From NCBI RefSeq assembly GCF_900116515.1, contig NZ_FPBA01000009.1, positions 62,001-126,000 on the forward strand: a stretch of 64,000 nt of DNA. Direction: 5' to 3'. Positions 7,014 through 15,564 of the stretch are shown in pieces (within the stretch, counting starts at the first letter, position 1; every line of letters starts with the position of its first letter). The translations under genes were made by a program, and so were the position numbers. Source of the stretch: Geodermatophilus amargosae (lineage in GTDB: Bacteria; Actinomycetota; Actinomycetes; Mycobacteriales; Geodermatophilaceae). Under the pieces are notes generated by a model, which worked only from the letters and a program-made list of their open reading frames with translations, did not search any database and was not told the DNA's origin.

Positions 7014-10000
7014 CGTGTCGGCGTCTGCTGTGTCGGCGTCGCGGAGGCGCTGGCTGATGACGCCGGTGATGCCGTCGCCGCGCATGCTCACGCCGTAGAG
7101 GGCGTCGGCGATCTCCATCGTCCGCTTCTGGTGGGTGATGACGATCAGCTGCGACGTCGCCCGGAGCTGCTCCACGAGGGTGAGCAGCCGGCCGAGGTTG
7201 ACGTCGTCGAGGGCGGCCTCGACCTCGTCGAGCACGTAGAACGGCGAGGGCCGCGCCCGGAAGATCGCCACCAGCAGCGCGACGGCGGTCAGCGAGCGCT
7301 CGCCGCCGGACAGCAGCGAGAGCCGCTTGACCTTCTTGCCCGGCGGGCGGGCCTCGATCTCCACGCCGGTGGTGAGCATGTCCTCGGGGTCGGTGAGCAC
7401 CAGCCGCCCCTGACCGCCGGGGAACAGCGTGGCGAAGACGCCCTCGAACTCGCGCGCGACGTCGGCGAACGCGGCGGCGAAGACGTCGTGGATGCGCCCG
7501 TCGACCTCGCGGACGACGGTCAGCAGGTCCCGGCGGGTGGCCTTGAGGTCCTCGAGCTGCGTGGCGAGGAAGGCGTGCCGCTCCTCCAGCGCCGCGAACT
7601 CCTCCAGCGCCAGCGGGTTGACCTTGCCGAGCGTGGTGAGGTCGCGCTCGGCGCGGGCCGCACGGCGCTCCTGGGCGGCGCGGTCGTAGGGCAGCGGGGC
7701 GGGCTCGGGCTCCCCCGCGGCCTCGGCGGCGGCCAGCCGCGCCGGCGTCGGCGGCACCGGCGCGGCCGGCCCGTACTCCGCGACCAGCGTGGGCAGGTCG
7801 ACGCCGAACTCCTCGGCCGCCCGCTCCTCCAGCGCCTCGATGCGCAGCCGCTGCTCGGCGCGGGCGACCTCGTCGCGGTGCACCTCGTCGGTGAGCCGCT
7901 CGAGCTCGGCGGTCGCGGCGCGGACCCGGGTGCGGACGTCGAGCAGCTCGGCCTCGCGGGCGGTGCGCCGGCGGGCCAGCTCGTCGCGCTCGGCGGCGGC
8001 CCGGTCCAGCGATCCCGCCAGCGCGGTCAGCGCCTCGTCGGCGCCGGCGCGCACCCGGGCGGCGACCTCCGCGCCCCGGCGGCGGGCCAGCCGGGCGGCG
8101 GCCGCACGCTCGCGGGCGGCGCGCTCCTGACGGGCCTGCCGGCGCAGCGCCTCGGCCCGCCCGGACAGCGCGCGGGCCCGCTCCTCCGCCGTCCGCACCG
8201 CCAGCCGGGCCTCGGTCTCGGCCTGCCGGGCCGCGGCCACCTCCAGCCGCAGCCGGTCGCGCTGCTCGGAGGAGGGCTCCTGCTCGACCGGCGCGGCCTC
8301 GGCCTCGGCGAGCCGGGCGTCGAGCTCGGCCAAGGCCGCCTGCGACTCCTCCAGCGCGCGCTCGGCCCGGCGCCGTGCGGCGGCCGTGCGCTCCGCCTCG
8401 GCCGCGGCCGAGCGGGCCGCGGCACCGAGCTCGGCGAGCTCGGTGGCCAGCTTCGAGCGGCTGCGGTCGGCGGCCTGGCGGGCGGCCAGCGCCGTCTCGA
8501 CGTCGGCCGAGCGCCCGCGCGCGGTCTCGCGGGCGGCCGCGAGCCGGTCGGCGAGGTCGGCGGCGCGGCTGCTGGCCCCGGCGAGCTCGCGCCCGGCCTC
8601 CTCGACGCGGGCACGGACCTCCAGGCCGGAGGGGGCGTCGGTGGCGCCGCCGGTGGCCTGGTCGGCACCCACGAGGTCGCCGTCGGCGGTCACCGCGCGG
8701 ACGGAGGGGTGGGCGGTGACCAGCGCGGCGGCCGCCCCCAGGGTCGGGACGACGGCCACGCGGTCCAGCGCCCGCGCCAGCGCCGGCCACAGCTCCTCCG
8801 GGGCCTCGACGAGGTCGAGGGCCCAGCGCAGGCCCTCCGGCAGCACCGGCCGGCCCTCGCGCGGCAGCGGCTCCGACCCCCCGGCGACCAGCAGCGCGGC
8901 GCGGCCACCGCCGACGTCGCGGAGGTGCGCGAGCGCGTCGACGGCGCCGGTGACCCCGGCGACGGCGACCGCCTCGGCCAGCCCGCCCAGGGCCGCCGCC
9001 AGCGCCACCTCGGCGCCCGGTGCCACGGTGATCCGCTCGGCGACCGGCCCGAGGACGCCGGCCAGCCCGCCGGACGCACCCGCGGACACCACCGCCGCGG
9101 CGCCGTCGACGGGGGCCAGGCCCTGCGCGAGGGTGTCGCGGCGGGCGGCCCACGAGGCACGGTCGCGCTCGGCGGTCCGCTCGGCGTCGGCGAGCTCGGT
9201 GACCGTGCGCGCGGCCGCGGCGTGCGCGGCGACGGCGTCGGCGTGCGCGGTGACCAGCGCGACGTCCTCGTCGTCGGCGTCGGCGACGGTGGCCCGCCGG
9301 CCGGCCAGCCGGTCCTCGGCCGCCTCGGCCCGCGCGGCGGCCTCCGCGGCGGCCTGCGCCAGCCGCTCGGCCTCGGCCTGCCCGGCGGCGGCCCGGGAGC
9401 GCCCGGCCGCGACCTTCCCCGACAGCCGGGCCAGCCCCTCGCGGCGGTCGGCCAGGGCGCGGGTGGCGGCCACCCAGGCGCGCTCCTCGGCGGCCAGCGC
9501 CTCCTCGAGCCCGGCGCGGGCGGCGACGGCGGTGGCCAGCCGGCCGCGCTCGGCCTCCAGCCCGGCGGCGAGCTCGGCCTCGGTCGCGGCGATCCGGTCG
9601 GCCTCGGCCTCGAGCTGCTCGGGGTCGCGGCCGCCGGGAGCGGCGGGCGCGACGGCGACGAGGTGGCGCTGGCGCTCGGCAGCCAGCTGGGCGATGCCGC
9701 GGAACCGCTCGGTCAGCGCCGACAGGCGGTACCAGGTGTCCTGCGCGGCACCCAGCCGTGGCGCGTCGGCGGCCAGGGCCGTCTCCAGCGCGTTCTCCCG
9801 CCGCGAGACCCCGGCCAGCTCCGCCTCGACGACGGCGCGCCGCTCGCGGGCGGCGGTCTCGTCGGCGACGTCCTTGGCCAGCGCGTCGCGCAACGCGACC
9901 AGGTCGTCGGCGAGCAGCCGGAGGCGGGCGTCGCGCAGCTCGGCCTGCACGCCCGCGGCGCGGCGGGCGACCTCCGCCTGGCGGCCCAGCGGCTTGAGCT

Positions 10001-10601
10001 GTCGGCGCAGCTCCGCGGTGAGGTCGGCCAGCCGGTCAAGGTTGGCCTGCATCGCGTCGAGCTTGCGGAGCGCCTTCTCCTTGCGCTTGCGGTGCTTGAG
10101 GACGCCGGCGGCCTCCTCGACGAAGGCGCGGCGGTCCTCGGGCCGGCCGGACAGGACGGCGTCGAGCTGGCCCTGGCCGACGATGACGTGCATCTCGCGG
10201 CCGATGCCGGCGTCGCTGAGCAGCTCCTGCACGTCGAGCAGGCGCACCTTGTCGCCGTTGATCTCGTACTCGCTCTCGCCGGAGCGGTACATCCGGCGGG
10301 TGACCGAGACCTCGGTGTAGTCGATCGGCAGCGCGCCGTCGGCGTTGTCGACGGTGAGCGTCACCTCGGCCCGGCCGAGAGCCGGGCGGCCGGCGGTGCC
10401 GGCGAAGATGACGTCCTCCATCTTGCCGCCGCGCAGCGACTTGGCGCCCTGCTCGCCGAGGACCCAGGCGATGGCGTCGACGACGTTGGACTTGCCCGAG
10501 CCGTTGGGGCCGACGACGGCGGTGATGCCCGGCTCCAGACGGAGCGTCGTCGGGGACGCGAAGGACTTGAAGCCCTTGAGCGTCAGGCTCGACAGGTGCA
10601 C
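7008..10601 (-). CDS. smc: Chromosome segregation ATPase SMC
   Basis: A full-length 1197-residue SMC protein, the core of the condensin-like complex that compacts and segregates the chromosome. The N-terminal head carries Walker A GPNGSGKS at residues 31-38. Two long Ala/Arg/Glu-rich coiled coils flank a hinge at about residues 510-640. The C-terminal head has the signature LLSGGERSLTA (near 1095) and Walker B YVLDEVEAALDD (near 1125). GTG at 10601 gives the canonical start HLSSLTLKGFKSF. The last codons encode an ADTA-type repeat and run into the shared terminator hairpin. Confidence 0.96.
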   Translation of the reverse strand: MHLSSLTLKGFKSFASPTTLRLEPGITAVVGPNGSGKSNVVDAIAWVLGEQGAKSLRGGKMEDVIFAGTAGRPALGRAEVTLTVDNADGALPIDYTEVSVTRRMYRSGESEYEINGDKVRLLDVQELLSDAGIGREMHVIVGQGQLDAVLSGRPEDRRAFVEEAAGVLKHRKRKEKALRKLDAMQANLDRLADLTAELRRQLKPLGRQAEVARRAAGVQAELRDARLRLLADDLVALRDALAKDVADETAARERRAVVEAELAGVSRRENALETALAADAPRLGAAQDTWYRLSALTERFRGIAQLAAERQRHLVAVAPAAPGGRDPEQLEAEADRIAATEAELAAGLEAERGRLATAVAARAGLEEALAAEERAWVAATRALADRREGLARLSGKVAAGRSRAAAGQAEAERLAQAAAEAAARAEAAEDRLAGRRATVADADDEDVALVTAHADAVAAHAAAARTVTELADAERTAERDRASWAARRDTLAQGLAPVDGAAAVVSAGASGGLAGVLGPVAERITVAPGAEVALAAALGGLAEAVAVAGVTGAVDALAHLRDVGGGRAALLVAGGSEPLPREGRPVLPEGLRWALDLVEAPEELWPALARALDRVAVVPTLGAAAALVTAHPSVRAVTADGDLVGADQATGGATDAPSGLEVRARVEEAGRELAGASSRAADLADRLAAARETARGRSADVETALAARQAADRSRSKLATELAELGAAARSAAAEAERTAAARRRAERALEESQAALAELDARLAEAEAAPVEQEPSSEQRDRLRLEVAAARQAETEARLAVRTAEERARALSGRAEALRRQARQERAARERAAAARLARRRGAEVAARVRAGADEALTALAGSLDRAAAERDELARRRTAREAELLDVRTRVRAATAELERLTDEVHRDEVARAEQRLRIEALEERAAEEFGVDLPTLVAEYGPAAPVPPTPARLAAAEAAGEPEPAPLPYDRAAQERRAARAERDLTTLGKVNPLALEEFAALEERHAFLATQLEDLKATRRDLLTVVREVDGRIHDVFAAAFADVAREFEGVFATLFPGGQGRLVLTDPEDMLTTGVEIEARPPGKKVKRLSLLSGGERSLTAVALLVAIFRARPSPFYVLDEVEAALDDVNLGRLLTLVEQLRATSQLIVITHQKRTMEIADALYGVSMRGDGITGVISQRLRDADTADADTA

Positions 10602-10661
10602 GGGAGCGGCAGCCTAGTCCGCCGGCTCAGGTGGCCGGGGACGGGTGGTGCGGGAGGGCTC

Positions 10662-10853
10662 TCAGGCCAGCGCGGGCTCGGCCTTGTCGCGGGTCAGGCT
10701 CAGCAGCTCGTGGGCGATGACGGCGTCGCGCTGGGCCCGCAGCTCGGTCAGCTCCTGCTCCAGGCGGCGCACCTTGGCGCGCAGGGCCGCGTTCTCGTCC
10801 ATCACGCGGAGCTCCGCGGGCGATACGACGGAACCGAAGAGGGCCTTGGCCAT
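10662..10853 (-). CDS. Small coiled-coil protein of unknown function
   Basis: A 63-residue protein beginning MAKALFGSVVSPAELRVMDE. The heptad-like central stretch (AALRAKVRRLEQELTELRAQ) predicts one coiled coil. It carries no recognised domain, signal peptide or membrane segment. I consider it real because of its own promoter-like sequence upstream, its compact start region and its place in the smc-acyP interval. It could be a dimeric scaffold or adaptor, but nothing in the sequence fixes a role. Confidence 0.65.
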   Translation of the reverse strand: MAKALFGSVVSPAELRVMDENAALRAKVRRLEQELTELRAQRDAVIAHELLSLTRDKAEPALA

Positions 10854-10930
10854 GGCGAGAAGGGCCTTTCAGACAGCGAGAGGGGGTGCCCGCCGCCCCG
10901 GGAGTCGGTCGGCGCGGGCTCGGTGCTCCC

Positions 10931-10959
10931 AGGGTGACACCCCTGGACACGCTGGTCAA
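10931..10959 (-). promoter_or_regulatory. Candidate promoter for the small coiled-coil gene
   Basis: Reading the minus strand, TTGACC (10959-10954) and CACCCT (10936-10931) are separated by 17 bases. This would start transcription near 10924, about 70 bases before the ATG. The -35 match is good and the -10 match is weak. Confidence 0.4.
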
Positions 10960-11003
10960 CGGCAGGAGCAGGGCGTCGCCGTGTCAGGGGGATGTCGTCT
11001 TCG

Positions 11004-11276
11004 TCACGCGGTGGTGAAGCCCTGCGACCCCTGCACCGGGCGGTCCTCCTGCACCACGCCGGTCACCCGGCCGGGAGCGCCCGGGCCGTCCAGCGCCGCG
11101 ACGACGGCGCGGACGTCGTCGGCCGGTCCCTCGAGCTCGACCTCGACGCGGCCGTCGGGCAGGTTGCGCGCGGACCCCGACAGCCCGGCGTCGGTGGCCA
11201 GGCCGCGGACGAACCACCGGTAGCCGACGCCCTGTACGTGCCCGGAGACCAGCACGTGCACCCGGACCCCGCTCAC
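11004..11276 (-). CDS. acyP: Acylphosphatase
   Basis: A 90-residue enzyme that hydrolyses acyl phosphates. The signature [18 protein letters not shown] contains the catalytic Arg and phosphate loop, and [15 protein letters not shown] carries the catalytic Asn. The length is normal for the family. The start GTG at 11276 overlaps the mutM stop by four bases (GTGA), so the two are translationally coupled. The mutM-acyP-smc order is conserved in actinobacteria. Confidence 0.9.
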   Translation of the reverse strand: MSGVRVHVLVSGHVQGVGYRWFVRGLATDAGLSGSARNLPDGRVEVELEGPADDVRAVVAALDGPGAPGRVTGVVQEDRPVQGSQGFTTA

Positions 11277-12148
11277 GACCTGCGGCTCCTCGGGCGGGGC
11301 TGGCACTGCGGGCAGCTGTAGCTCGACCGGTTCATGAACGACTCCCGGACGATCGGCGTCCCGCAGCGCGGGCAGGGCCGGTCGACCTGGCCGTAGACGG
11401 CGAGGAAGCGGGAGAAGTAGCCGCTCTGGCCGTTGACGTCGACGTAGAGCGAGTCGAACGAGGTCCCGCCCTGGGCCAGCGCCTCGCCGAGCACGCTGCG
11501 CACGCCGTCGAGCAGGTCGGCGACCTGGGCGCGGGTGAGCCGGTCGGTGGGCCGGGTGCCGTGCAGGCGGGCCCGCCACAGCGACTCGTCGGCGTAGATG
11601 TTGCCCACGCCGCCGATCAGCGTCTGGTCCAGCAGCGCCCGCTTGACCTCCGTCTTCCGCCGGCGCAGCGCCGCGCTGAAGGCCGCCTCGTCGAAGGAGG
11701 GGTCCAGCGGGTCGATGGCGATGTGCGCCAGGCGCTGCGGGATGCGCTCGCCGTCGGCGTCCTCCACGGCGAGCCCGCCGAACGTCCGCTGGTCGACGAA
11801 GCGCAGCTCGCGGCCGCCGTCGGTGAAGGTGAACCGGGCGCGCAGGTGGGTCTCGTCGGGCTGGGCGGGCTTCTCCACCAGGAGCTGCCCGCTCATGCCG
11901 AGGTGGGCGACCATCGCCCGGCCGGCGGGCGTCCCGTCGGCCTCGACCGTGGGCAGCCACAGGTACTTGCCGCGCCGGTGCGCGGCGCTGAACGTGCGGC
12001 CGGTCAGCGCGGCGACGAAGTGCTCGGCGCCCTCCAGGTGCCGGCGGACCGCGCGCGGGTGGTGCACCTCGACGGCGGCCACGGTGCGCCCGGCGACCCA
12101 GCGCTCCAGGCCCCGCCGCACCACCTCGACCTCGGGCAGCTCGGGCAC
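11273..12148 (-). CDS. mutM: Formamidopyrimidine-DNA glycosylase
   Basis: A 291-residue base-excision repair enzyme that removes 8-oxoguanine and ring-opened purines and cuts the abasic site. The N terminus MPELPEVE supplies the catalytic Pro2 and Glu3. HRRGKYLWL contains the conserved Lys of the active site. The C terminus holds a CPRC...CPQC zinc finger with the final Gln/Arg region. It starts three bases after the rnc stop and overlaps acyP. All catalytic residues are present. Confidence 0.95.
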   Translation of the reverse strand: MPELPEVEVVRRGLERWVAGRTVAAVEVHHPRAVRRHLEGAEHFVAALTGRTFSAAHRRGKYLWLPTVEADGTPAGRAMVAHLGMSGQLLVEKPAQPDETHLRARFTFTDGGRELRFVDQRTFGGLAVEDADGERIPQRLAHIAIDPLDPSFDEAAFSAALRRRKTEVKRALLDQTLIGGVGNIYADESLWRARLHGTRPTDRLTRAQVADLLDGVRSVLGEALAQGGTSFDSLYVDVNGQSGYFSRFLAVYGQVDRPCPRCGTPIVRESFMNRSSYSCPQCQPRPRSRRS

Positions 12149-12151
12149 GGC

Positions 12152-12892
12152 TCAGTCCCGGGCGGGTGGTCCGCCGACAGGCGGTCCGTCGGCACTGACG
12201 GCGCGCCACGCGGCCTCGGCGGCCTCCTGCTCGGCGGCCTTCTTCGTGCGCCCGGTGCCGCGGCCGCGCACGACGCCGGCCAGCGAGACGGCCGCGGTGA
12301 ACGTCTTGGCGTGCGGCGGGCCCTCGTCGGTGACGTCGTAGACGGGAGCACCCAGGCCGTGGGCGGCGCCGAGCTCCTGGAGGCTGGTCTTCCAGTCCAG
12401 GCCGGCGCCGCGGGTGGCGGACTCCACCAGGAGCGGGTCGAACAGGCGGTGCACGATCGCGCCGGCCGCCTCCAGGCCCAGACCCAGGTGGCACGCGCCG
12501 ATCAGCGCCTCGAGGGCGTCGGCGAGGATCGAGTCCTTCTCCCGGCCGCCGGTGGTCTCCTCGCCCCGGCCGAGCAGCAGGTGCGGGCCGAGCCCCCCGT
12601 CACCCAGCCGCCGGGCGACCCCGGCCAGCGAGGTCATGTTGACCACCGAGGCGCGCAGCTTGGCCAGCCGGCCCTCGGGGAGGCCGGGCTGGCTGCGGTA
12701 GAGCTCGTCGGTGACGACCAGGCCGAGCACCGCGTCGCCCAGGAACTCCAGGCGCTCGTTGGTGGGCAGCCCGCCGTTCTCGTAGGCGTAGGAGCGGTGG
12801 GTCAATGCCAACGACAGCAGGCCGCCGGGCAGCTCGACGCCGAGGGCGTCGAGCAGCCAGGCGGCTGCACGGTCGTCGTGGGCGCTGCCCAC
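12152..12892 (-). CDS. rnc: Ribonuclease III
   Basis: Double-strand-specific RNase that processes rRNA precursors. The RNase III signature [16 protein letters not shown] is present, as is the second acidic cluster [16 protein letters not shown], with a C-terminal dsRNA-binding domain ([12 protein letters not shown]... and [16 protein letters not shown]). The start is uncertain. An in-frame GTG at 12955 would overlap rpmF by 38 bases and has no ribosome-binding site. GTG at 12892 clears rpmF, begins [18 protein letters not shown] and gives 246 residues, so I use it. The rpmF-rnc-mutM order is conserved. Confidence 0.92.
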   Translation of the reverse strand: MGSAHDDRAAAWLLDALGVELPGGLLSLALTHRSYAYENGGLPTNERLEFLGDAVLGLVVTDELYRSQPGLPEGRLAKLRASVVNMTSLAGVARRLGDGGLGPHLLLGRGEETTGGREKDSILADALEALIGACHLGLGLEAAGAIVHRLFDPLLVESATRGAGLDWKTSLQELGAAHGLGAPVYDVTDEGPPHAKTFTAAVSLAGVVRGRGTGRTKKAAEQEAAEAAWRAVSADGPPVGGPPARD

Positions 12893-12917
12893 CTCGGGGA
12901 GCCGGCTCAGGGCCGGG

Positions 12918-13097
12918 TCAGACCGAGAGGACCTGGCGGCCGGCGTGCTGGCCACAGTTCGGGCAGGCCTGGTGCGGCGGCTTGAGCTGGCCGCAGGCGC
13001 GGTTCGGGCACGGCGAGAGCGTGGGGGCGCTCGCCTTCCACTGCGACCGGCGTGCGCGGGTGTTGGCGCGGGACATCTTCCGCTTCGGGACGGCCAC
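12918..13097 (-). CDS. rpmF: 50S ribosomal protein L32
   Basis: A 59-residue ribosomal protein of the large subunit. The translation opens [20 protein letters not shown], the standard L32 N terminus, and carries a zinc-ribbon pair CPNRAC...CPNC. Start GTG at 13097 lies three bases after the DUF177 stop, and the end precedes the preferred rnc start. The DUF177-rpmF pairing is nearly universal in bacteria. Confidence 0.95.
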   Translation of the reverse strand: MAVPKRKMSRANTRARRSQWKASAPTLSPCPNRACGQLKPPHQACPNCGQHAGRQVLSV

Positions 13098-13099
13098 GG

Positions 13100-13723
13100 T
13101 CAGTTCTCCTCAGGGTCGCCCGGACGGTCGGTGACCGCTCCGGTGGTGAAACGGCCGGCGAGGCCGGCCCAGCGGGGGTCGACCAGCTCGTGGGAGTGGT
13201 CGTCCGGCAGGTCGTCGAGGCGCTGGCCGCAGCCGGAGCACAGGCCGGCGCAGTCCTCGGTGCAGGTGGGCGAGAGGGGCAGGGCGAGGACGACGGTGTC
13301 GCGGACCATCGGCTCGAGGTCGATGCGCTCGCCCTCGACGAGACGGACCTCGTCCTCCTCGCTGGTGGCCTCGGTGGTGCTGCCCGGATAGGCGTAGAGC
13401 TCCTGGACGTCGAGCTCGAGGGTGTCCTCGACCGGGTCCAGGCAGCGGGCGCACTGCCCCTCGACGGGGGCCGCGATCTCGCCGGAGACGAGCACGCCCT
13501 CCATGACCGACTCCAGGCGCAGCCGCAGGTGGACCGGCGCGCCCTCGGGCACCCCGACGAGCTCGAGCCGCCACCCACCGGGCGCGGGCAGGGTGCGGTC
13601 GAGCTCCTGCATCGAGCCGGCACGGCGGCCGAGCTCGCGCAGCTCGACGGTCCAGGGGTTGGCACCGGGGCGCCGGGCGTCGGTGGACGCGGCGCCTGGG
13701 CGATCAGCAGGTGCGGCAGGCAT
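13100..13723 (-). CDS. DUF177 (YceD) family protein, 23S rRNA accumulation factor
   Basis: A 207-residue protein of the YceD/DUF177 family, linked in E. coli and plants to 23S rRNA accumulation. The family core is visible: [22 protein letters not shown] around residues 95-116 and [14 protein letters not shown] near 160, two Cys clusters that probably bind zinc. An N-terminal Pro/Ala-rich extension of about 25 residues is typical of actinobacteria. ATG at 13723 is the likely start, but the frame is open further upstream. It lies directly before rpmF, as in most bacteria. Confidence 0.88.
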   Translation of the reverse strand: MPAAPADRPGAASTDARRPGANPWTVELRELGRRAGSMQELDRTLPAPGGWRLELVGVPEGAPVHLRLRLESVMEGVLVSGEIAAPVEGQCARCLDPVEDTLELDVQELYAYPGSTTEATSEEDEVRLVEGERIDLEPMVRDTVVLALPLSPTCTEDCAGLCSGCGQRLDDLPDDHSHELVDPRWAGLAGRFTTGAVTDRPGDPEEN

Positions 13724-13847
13724 GTCGGTACTCGCGGTCGTCAGTGGGAGGGGATCCGGCCGGGGTCGAACACCGGCGGTCGGACCAGCAACCGAGACTA
13801 CCCGATCCCCCAGCAGGACCGGCCGGCCGCAGGGGACCTCCCGCGGC

Positions 13848-14537
13848 TCACGGCTCGCGGAGGGTCTCGCGGGCCTTCTCGACCGAGCGCAGCATCCGCT
13901 CGAGGGTGGTGCCGAAGTCGGCCAGCCGGGTGTCGACGTACTCGTCGACCTCCGCCCGCATCCGGTTGACCTCGGCGACGGTCTGCGCGCCCAGCTCGTC
14001 GGAGCGGCTGACCGCGCCGCGGTAGACCTCGGTCTCGGTGACCAGGCGCTCGTGCTCGAGCTGCGCGGCGGCGATGATCTCGGCCTGCTGCGCCTGGGCG
14101 TCGGCCAGCACCGCCGCGTGGTGGGCCTGCGCCTCGGCGAGCAGCGCCTCGGCCTCCGCCTCGGCCTGGGCCAGCACGGCCTCGGCCTCGGCCTGGGCGC
14201 GGGCGAGGAGCTCGTCGCGCTGTCGCCGGGCGGTGCCGAGGACCTCCTCGCGCTGGCGGCGGGCGGAGGCGACCAGCCGGTCGGCCTCCTCGCGGGTGCG
14301 GCCGGTGAGCTGCTCGGCCTCGGCCTGCGCCTGCTCGAGGATCTCGGTGCGCTGCTCGACGATCGCACCGGCGGCGTGCACCTCGGCGGGCAGGTTCTCC
14401 CGCAGGTCGTCGAGCAGGTCGAGCAGGTGGTCGCGCGGCACCATGCACGAGCCCGACATCGGCACGCTGCGCGCGTTCTCGATGACCCGGCTGAGCTCGT
14501 CGACGGTCTCGTAGAGCCGGTAGACGACCTCCGTCAC
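13848..14537 (-). CDS. sepIVA: DivIVA-like septation protein SepIVA
   Basis: A 229-residue coiled-coil protein matching the mycobacterial SepIVA (Rv2927c) pattern. It has an N-terminal VYRLYETVDELSRVIENARS segment followed by VPMSGSCMVPRDHLLDLLDDL, then a long Ala/Glu/Gln-rich coiled coil (about residues 60-180) and a helical tail. SepIVA is needed for septum formation and intracellular membrane organisation in mycobacteria. Start GTG at 14537 overlaps the coaD stop by four bases. The coaD-sepIVA-DUF177-rpmF order supports the assignment. The coiled coil is built from A/E/Q repeats (for example AQAEAEAVLAQAEAEAEALL). Confidence 0.82.
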   Translation of the reverse strand: MTEVVYRLYETVDELSRVIENARSVPMSGSCMVPRDHLLDLLDDLRENLPAEVHAAGAIVEQRTEILEQAQAEAEQLTGRTREEADRLVASARRQREEVLGTARRQRDELLARAQAEAEAVLAQAEAEAEALLAEAQAHHAAVLADAQAQQAEIIAAAQLEHERLVTETEVYRGAVSRSDELGAQTVAEVNRMRAEVDEYVDTRLADFGTTLERMLRSVEKARETLREP

Positions 14538-15013
14538 GACTCGGCCCGCTTGGCCAGGAGCCGGTCGAGGACGCCCTTCGGCACCAGCCGGGAGACGTCG
14601 CCGCCGAAGGTCGCGATCTGCTTGACCAGGCTGGAGGACAGGTGCCCGACCTGCGGCGCGGTGGGCACGAAGAGGGTCTCGACGCCGGCCAGCTCGCGGT
14701 TCATCTGCGCCATCTGCAACTCGTACTCGAAGTCGCCGACGGCGCGCAGGCCCTTGACCACCACCGGGATGTCGTGGCTGCGGCAGTAGTCGACCAGCAG
14801 GCCGCTGAAGCTGTCGACGACGACGTTCGGCAGGTCGGCGACCGCCTCGCCCAGCAGCTCCATCCGCTCGTCGACGGCGAACAGCCCCGCCTTGCCGGGG
14901 TTGACCAGCACGGCGACCACGAGCTCGTCGTAGAGCGCGGCGGCCCGGGCGATCACGTCGACGTGGCCGTTGGTCACCGGGTCGAACGACCCGGGACACA
15001 CCGCTCGCCTCAC
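14534..15013 (-). CDS. coaD: Phosphopantetheine adenylyltransferase
   Basis: A 159-residue enzyme of coenzyme A synthesis that joins 4'-phosphopantetheine with ATP to give dephospho-CoA. The nucleotidyltransferase motif PGSFDPVTNGHVDVI (TxGH-like) is at the N terminus. KGLRAVGDFEYELQMAQMN and the C-terminal SSSLVKQIA loop are typical. GTG at 15013 overlaps the rsmD stop by four bases, and the stop overlaps sepIVA in the same way. The length is standard. Confidence 0.94.
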   Translation of the reverse strand: MRRAVCPGSFDPVTNGHVDVIARAAALYDELVVAVLVNPGKAGLFAVDERMELLGEAVADLPNVVVDSFSGLLVDYCRSHDIPVVVKGLRAVGDFEYELQMAQMNRELAGVETLFVPTAPQVGHLSSSLVKQIATFGGDVSRLVPKGVLDRLLAKRAES

Positions 15014-15564
15014 GGGACGCGACCGTACCGGAGCAGGGCCTCTCCGTAGCGGCGGTCGCGGATCCCGGTCAGGGGTGTCGGCCACTCGAAGGGCTCCTCG
15101 CGGGAGGACCGCTCGACGACGACGACCGCGTCCGGCGCGAGCCACCCGCCCGTGACCAGCGCGGCGAGCAGGCCGCGCACATCCTCGGCGGGGACGGCGT
15201 AGGGCGGGTCGGCGAGCACGAGGTCGAAGCGGGCCGGCGGCGCGCCGCCGACGACGGTGGGCACCGACCCCGGGACCACGCGCGCGCCCGGGAGGCCGAC
15301 GGCGGCGACGTTGGCGCGCAGCACCGGCAGCACCCGGGGGCCGTTCTCGACGAGCACGACCTCCGCGGCGCCGCGGGACAGCGCCTCGAGGCCGAGCGCC
15401 CCGGAGCCGGCGTAGAGGTCCAGCACGCGGGCGCCGTCGAGGTCGAGCAGGCTGCCGAGGCTGTTGAACAGGCCCTCGCGGGCGCGGTCGCCGGTGGGCC
15501 GCACCCCGCTGGGCGGCACCGTCAGCCGCCGTCCCCGGGCGAGGCCGGAGATCAGGCGTGTCAT
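15010..15564 (-). CDS. rsmD: 16S rRNA (guanine966-N2)-methyltransferase RsmD
   Basis: A 184-residue SAM-dependent methyltransferase that modifies G966 of 16S rRNA. The N-terminal RPTGDRAREGLFNSL segment, the SAM-binding loop VLDLYAGSGALGLEALSRG and the catalytic DPPY motif (LVLADPPY) are all present. ATG at 15564 overlaps the recG stop (ATGA) and the stop overlaps coaD. The recG-rsmD-coaD run is a tightly coupled operon. Confidence 0.93.
   Translation of the reverse strand: MTRLISGLARGRRLTVPPSGVRPTGDRAREGLFNSLGSLLDLDGARVLDLYAGSGALGLEALSRGAAEVVLVENGPRVLPVLRANVAAVGLPGARVVPGSVPTVVGGAPPARFDLVLADPPYAVPAEDVRGLLAALVTGGWLAPDAVVVVERSSREEPFEWPTPLTGIRDRRYGEALLRYGRVP

Noticed and set aside
7131..10937. 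Very long open frame (over 1200 codons) on the plus strand opposite smc
   Set aside because: It is a shadow of the GC-rich smc coding strand: composition is Gly/Arg/Leu/Gln-rich with no domain, while smc has every motif.
12893..12955. GTG at 12955 as the rnc start
   Set aside because: It would overlap rpmF by 38 bases, has no ribosome-binding site and adds 21 low-complexity residues.
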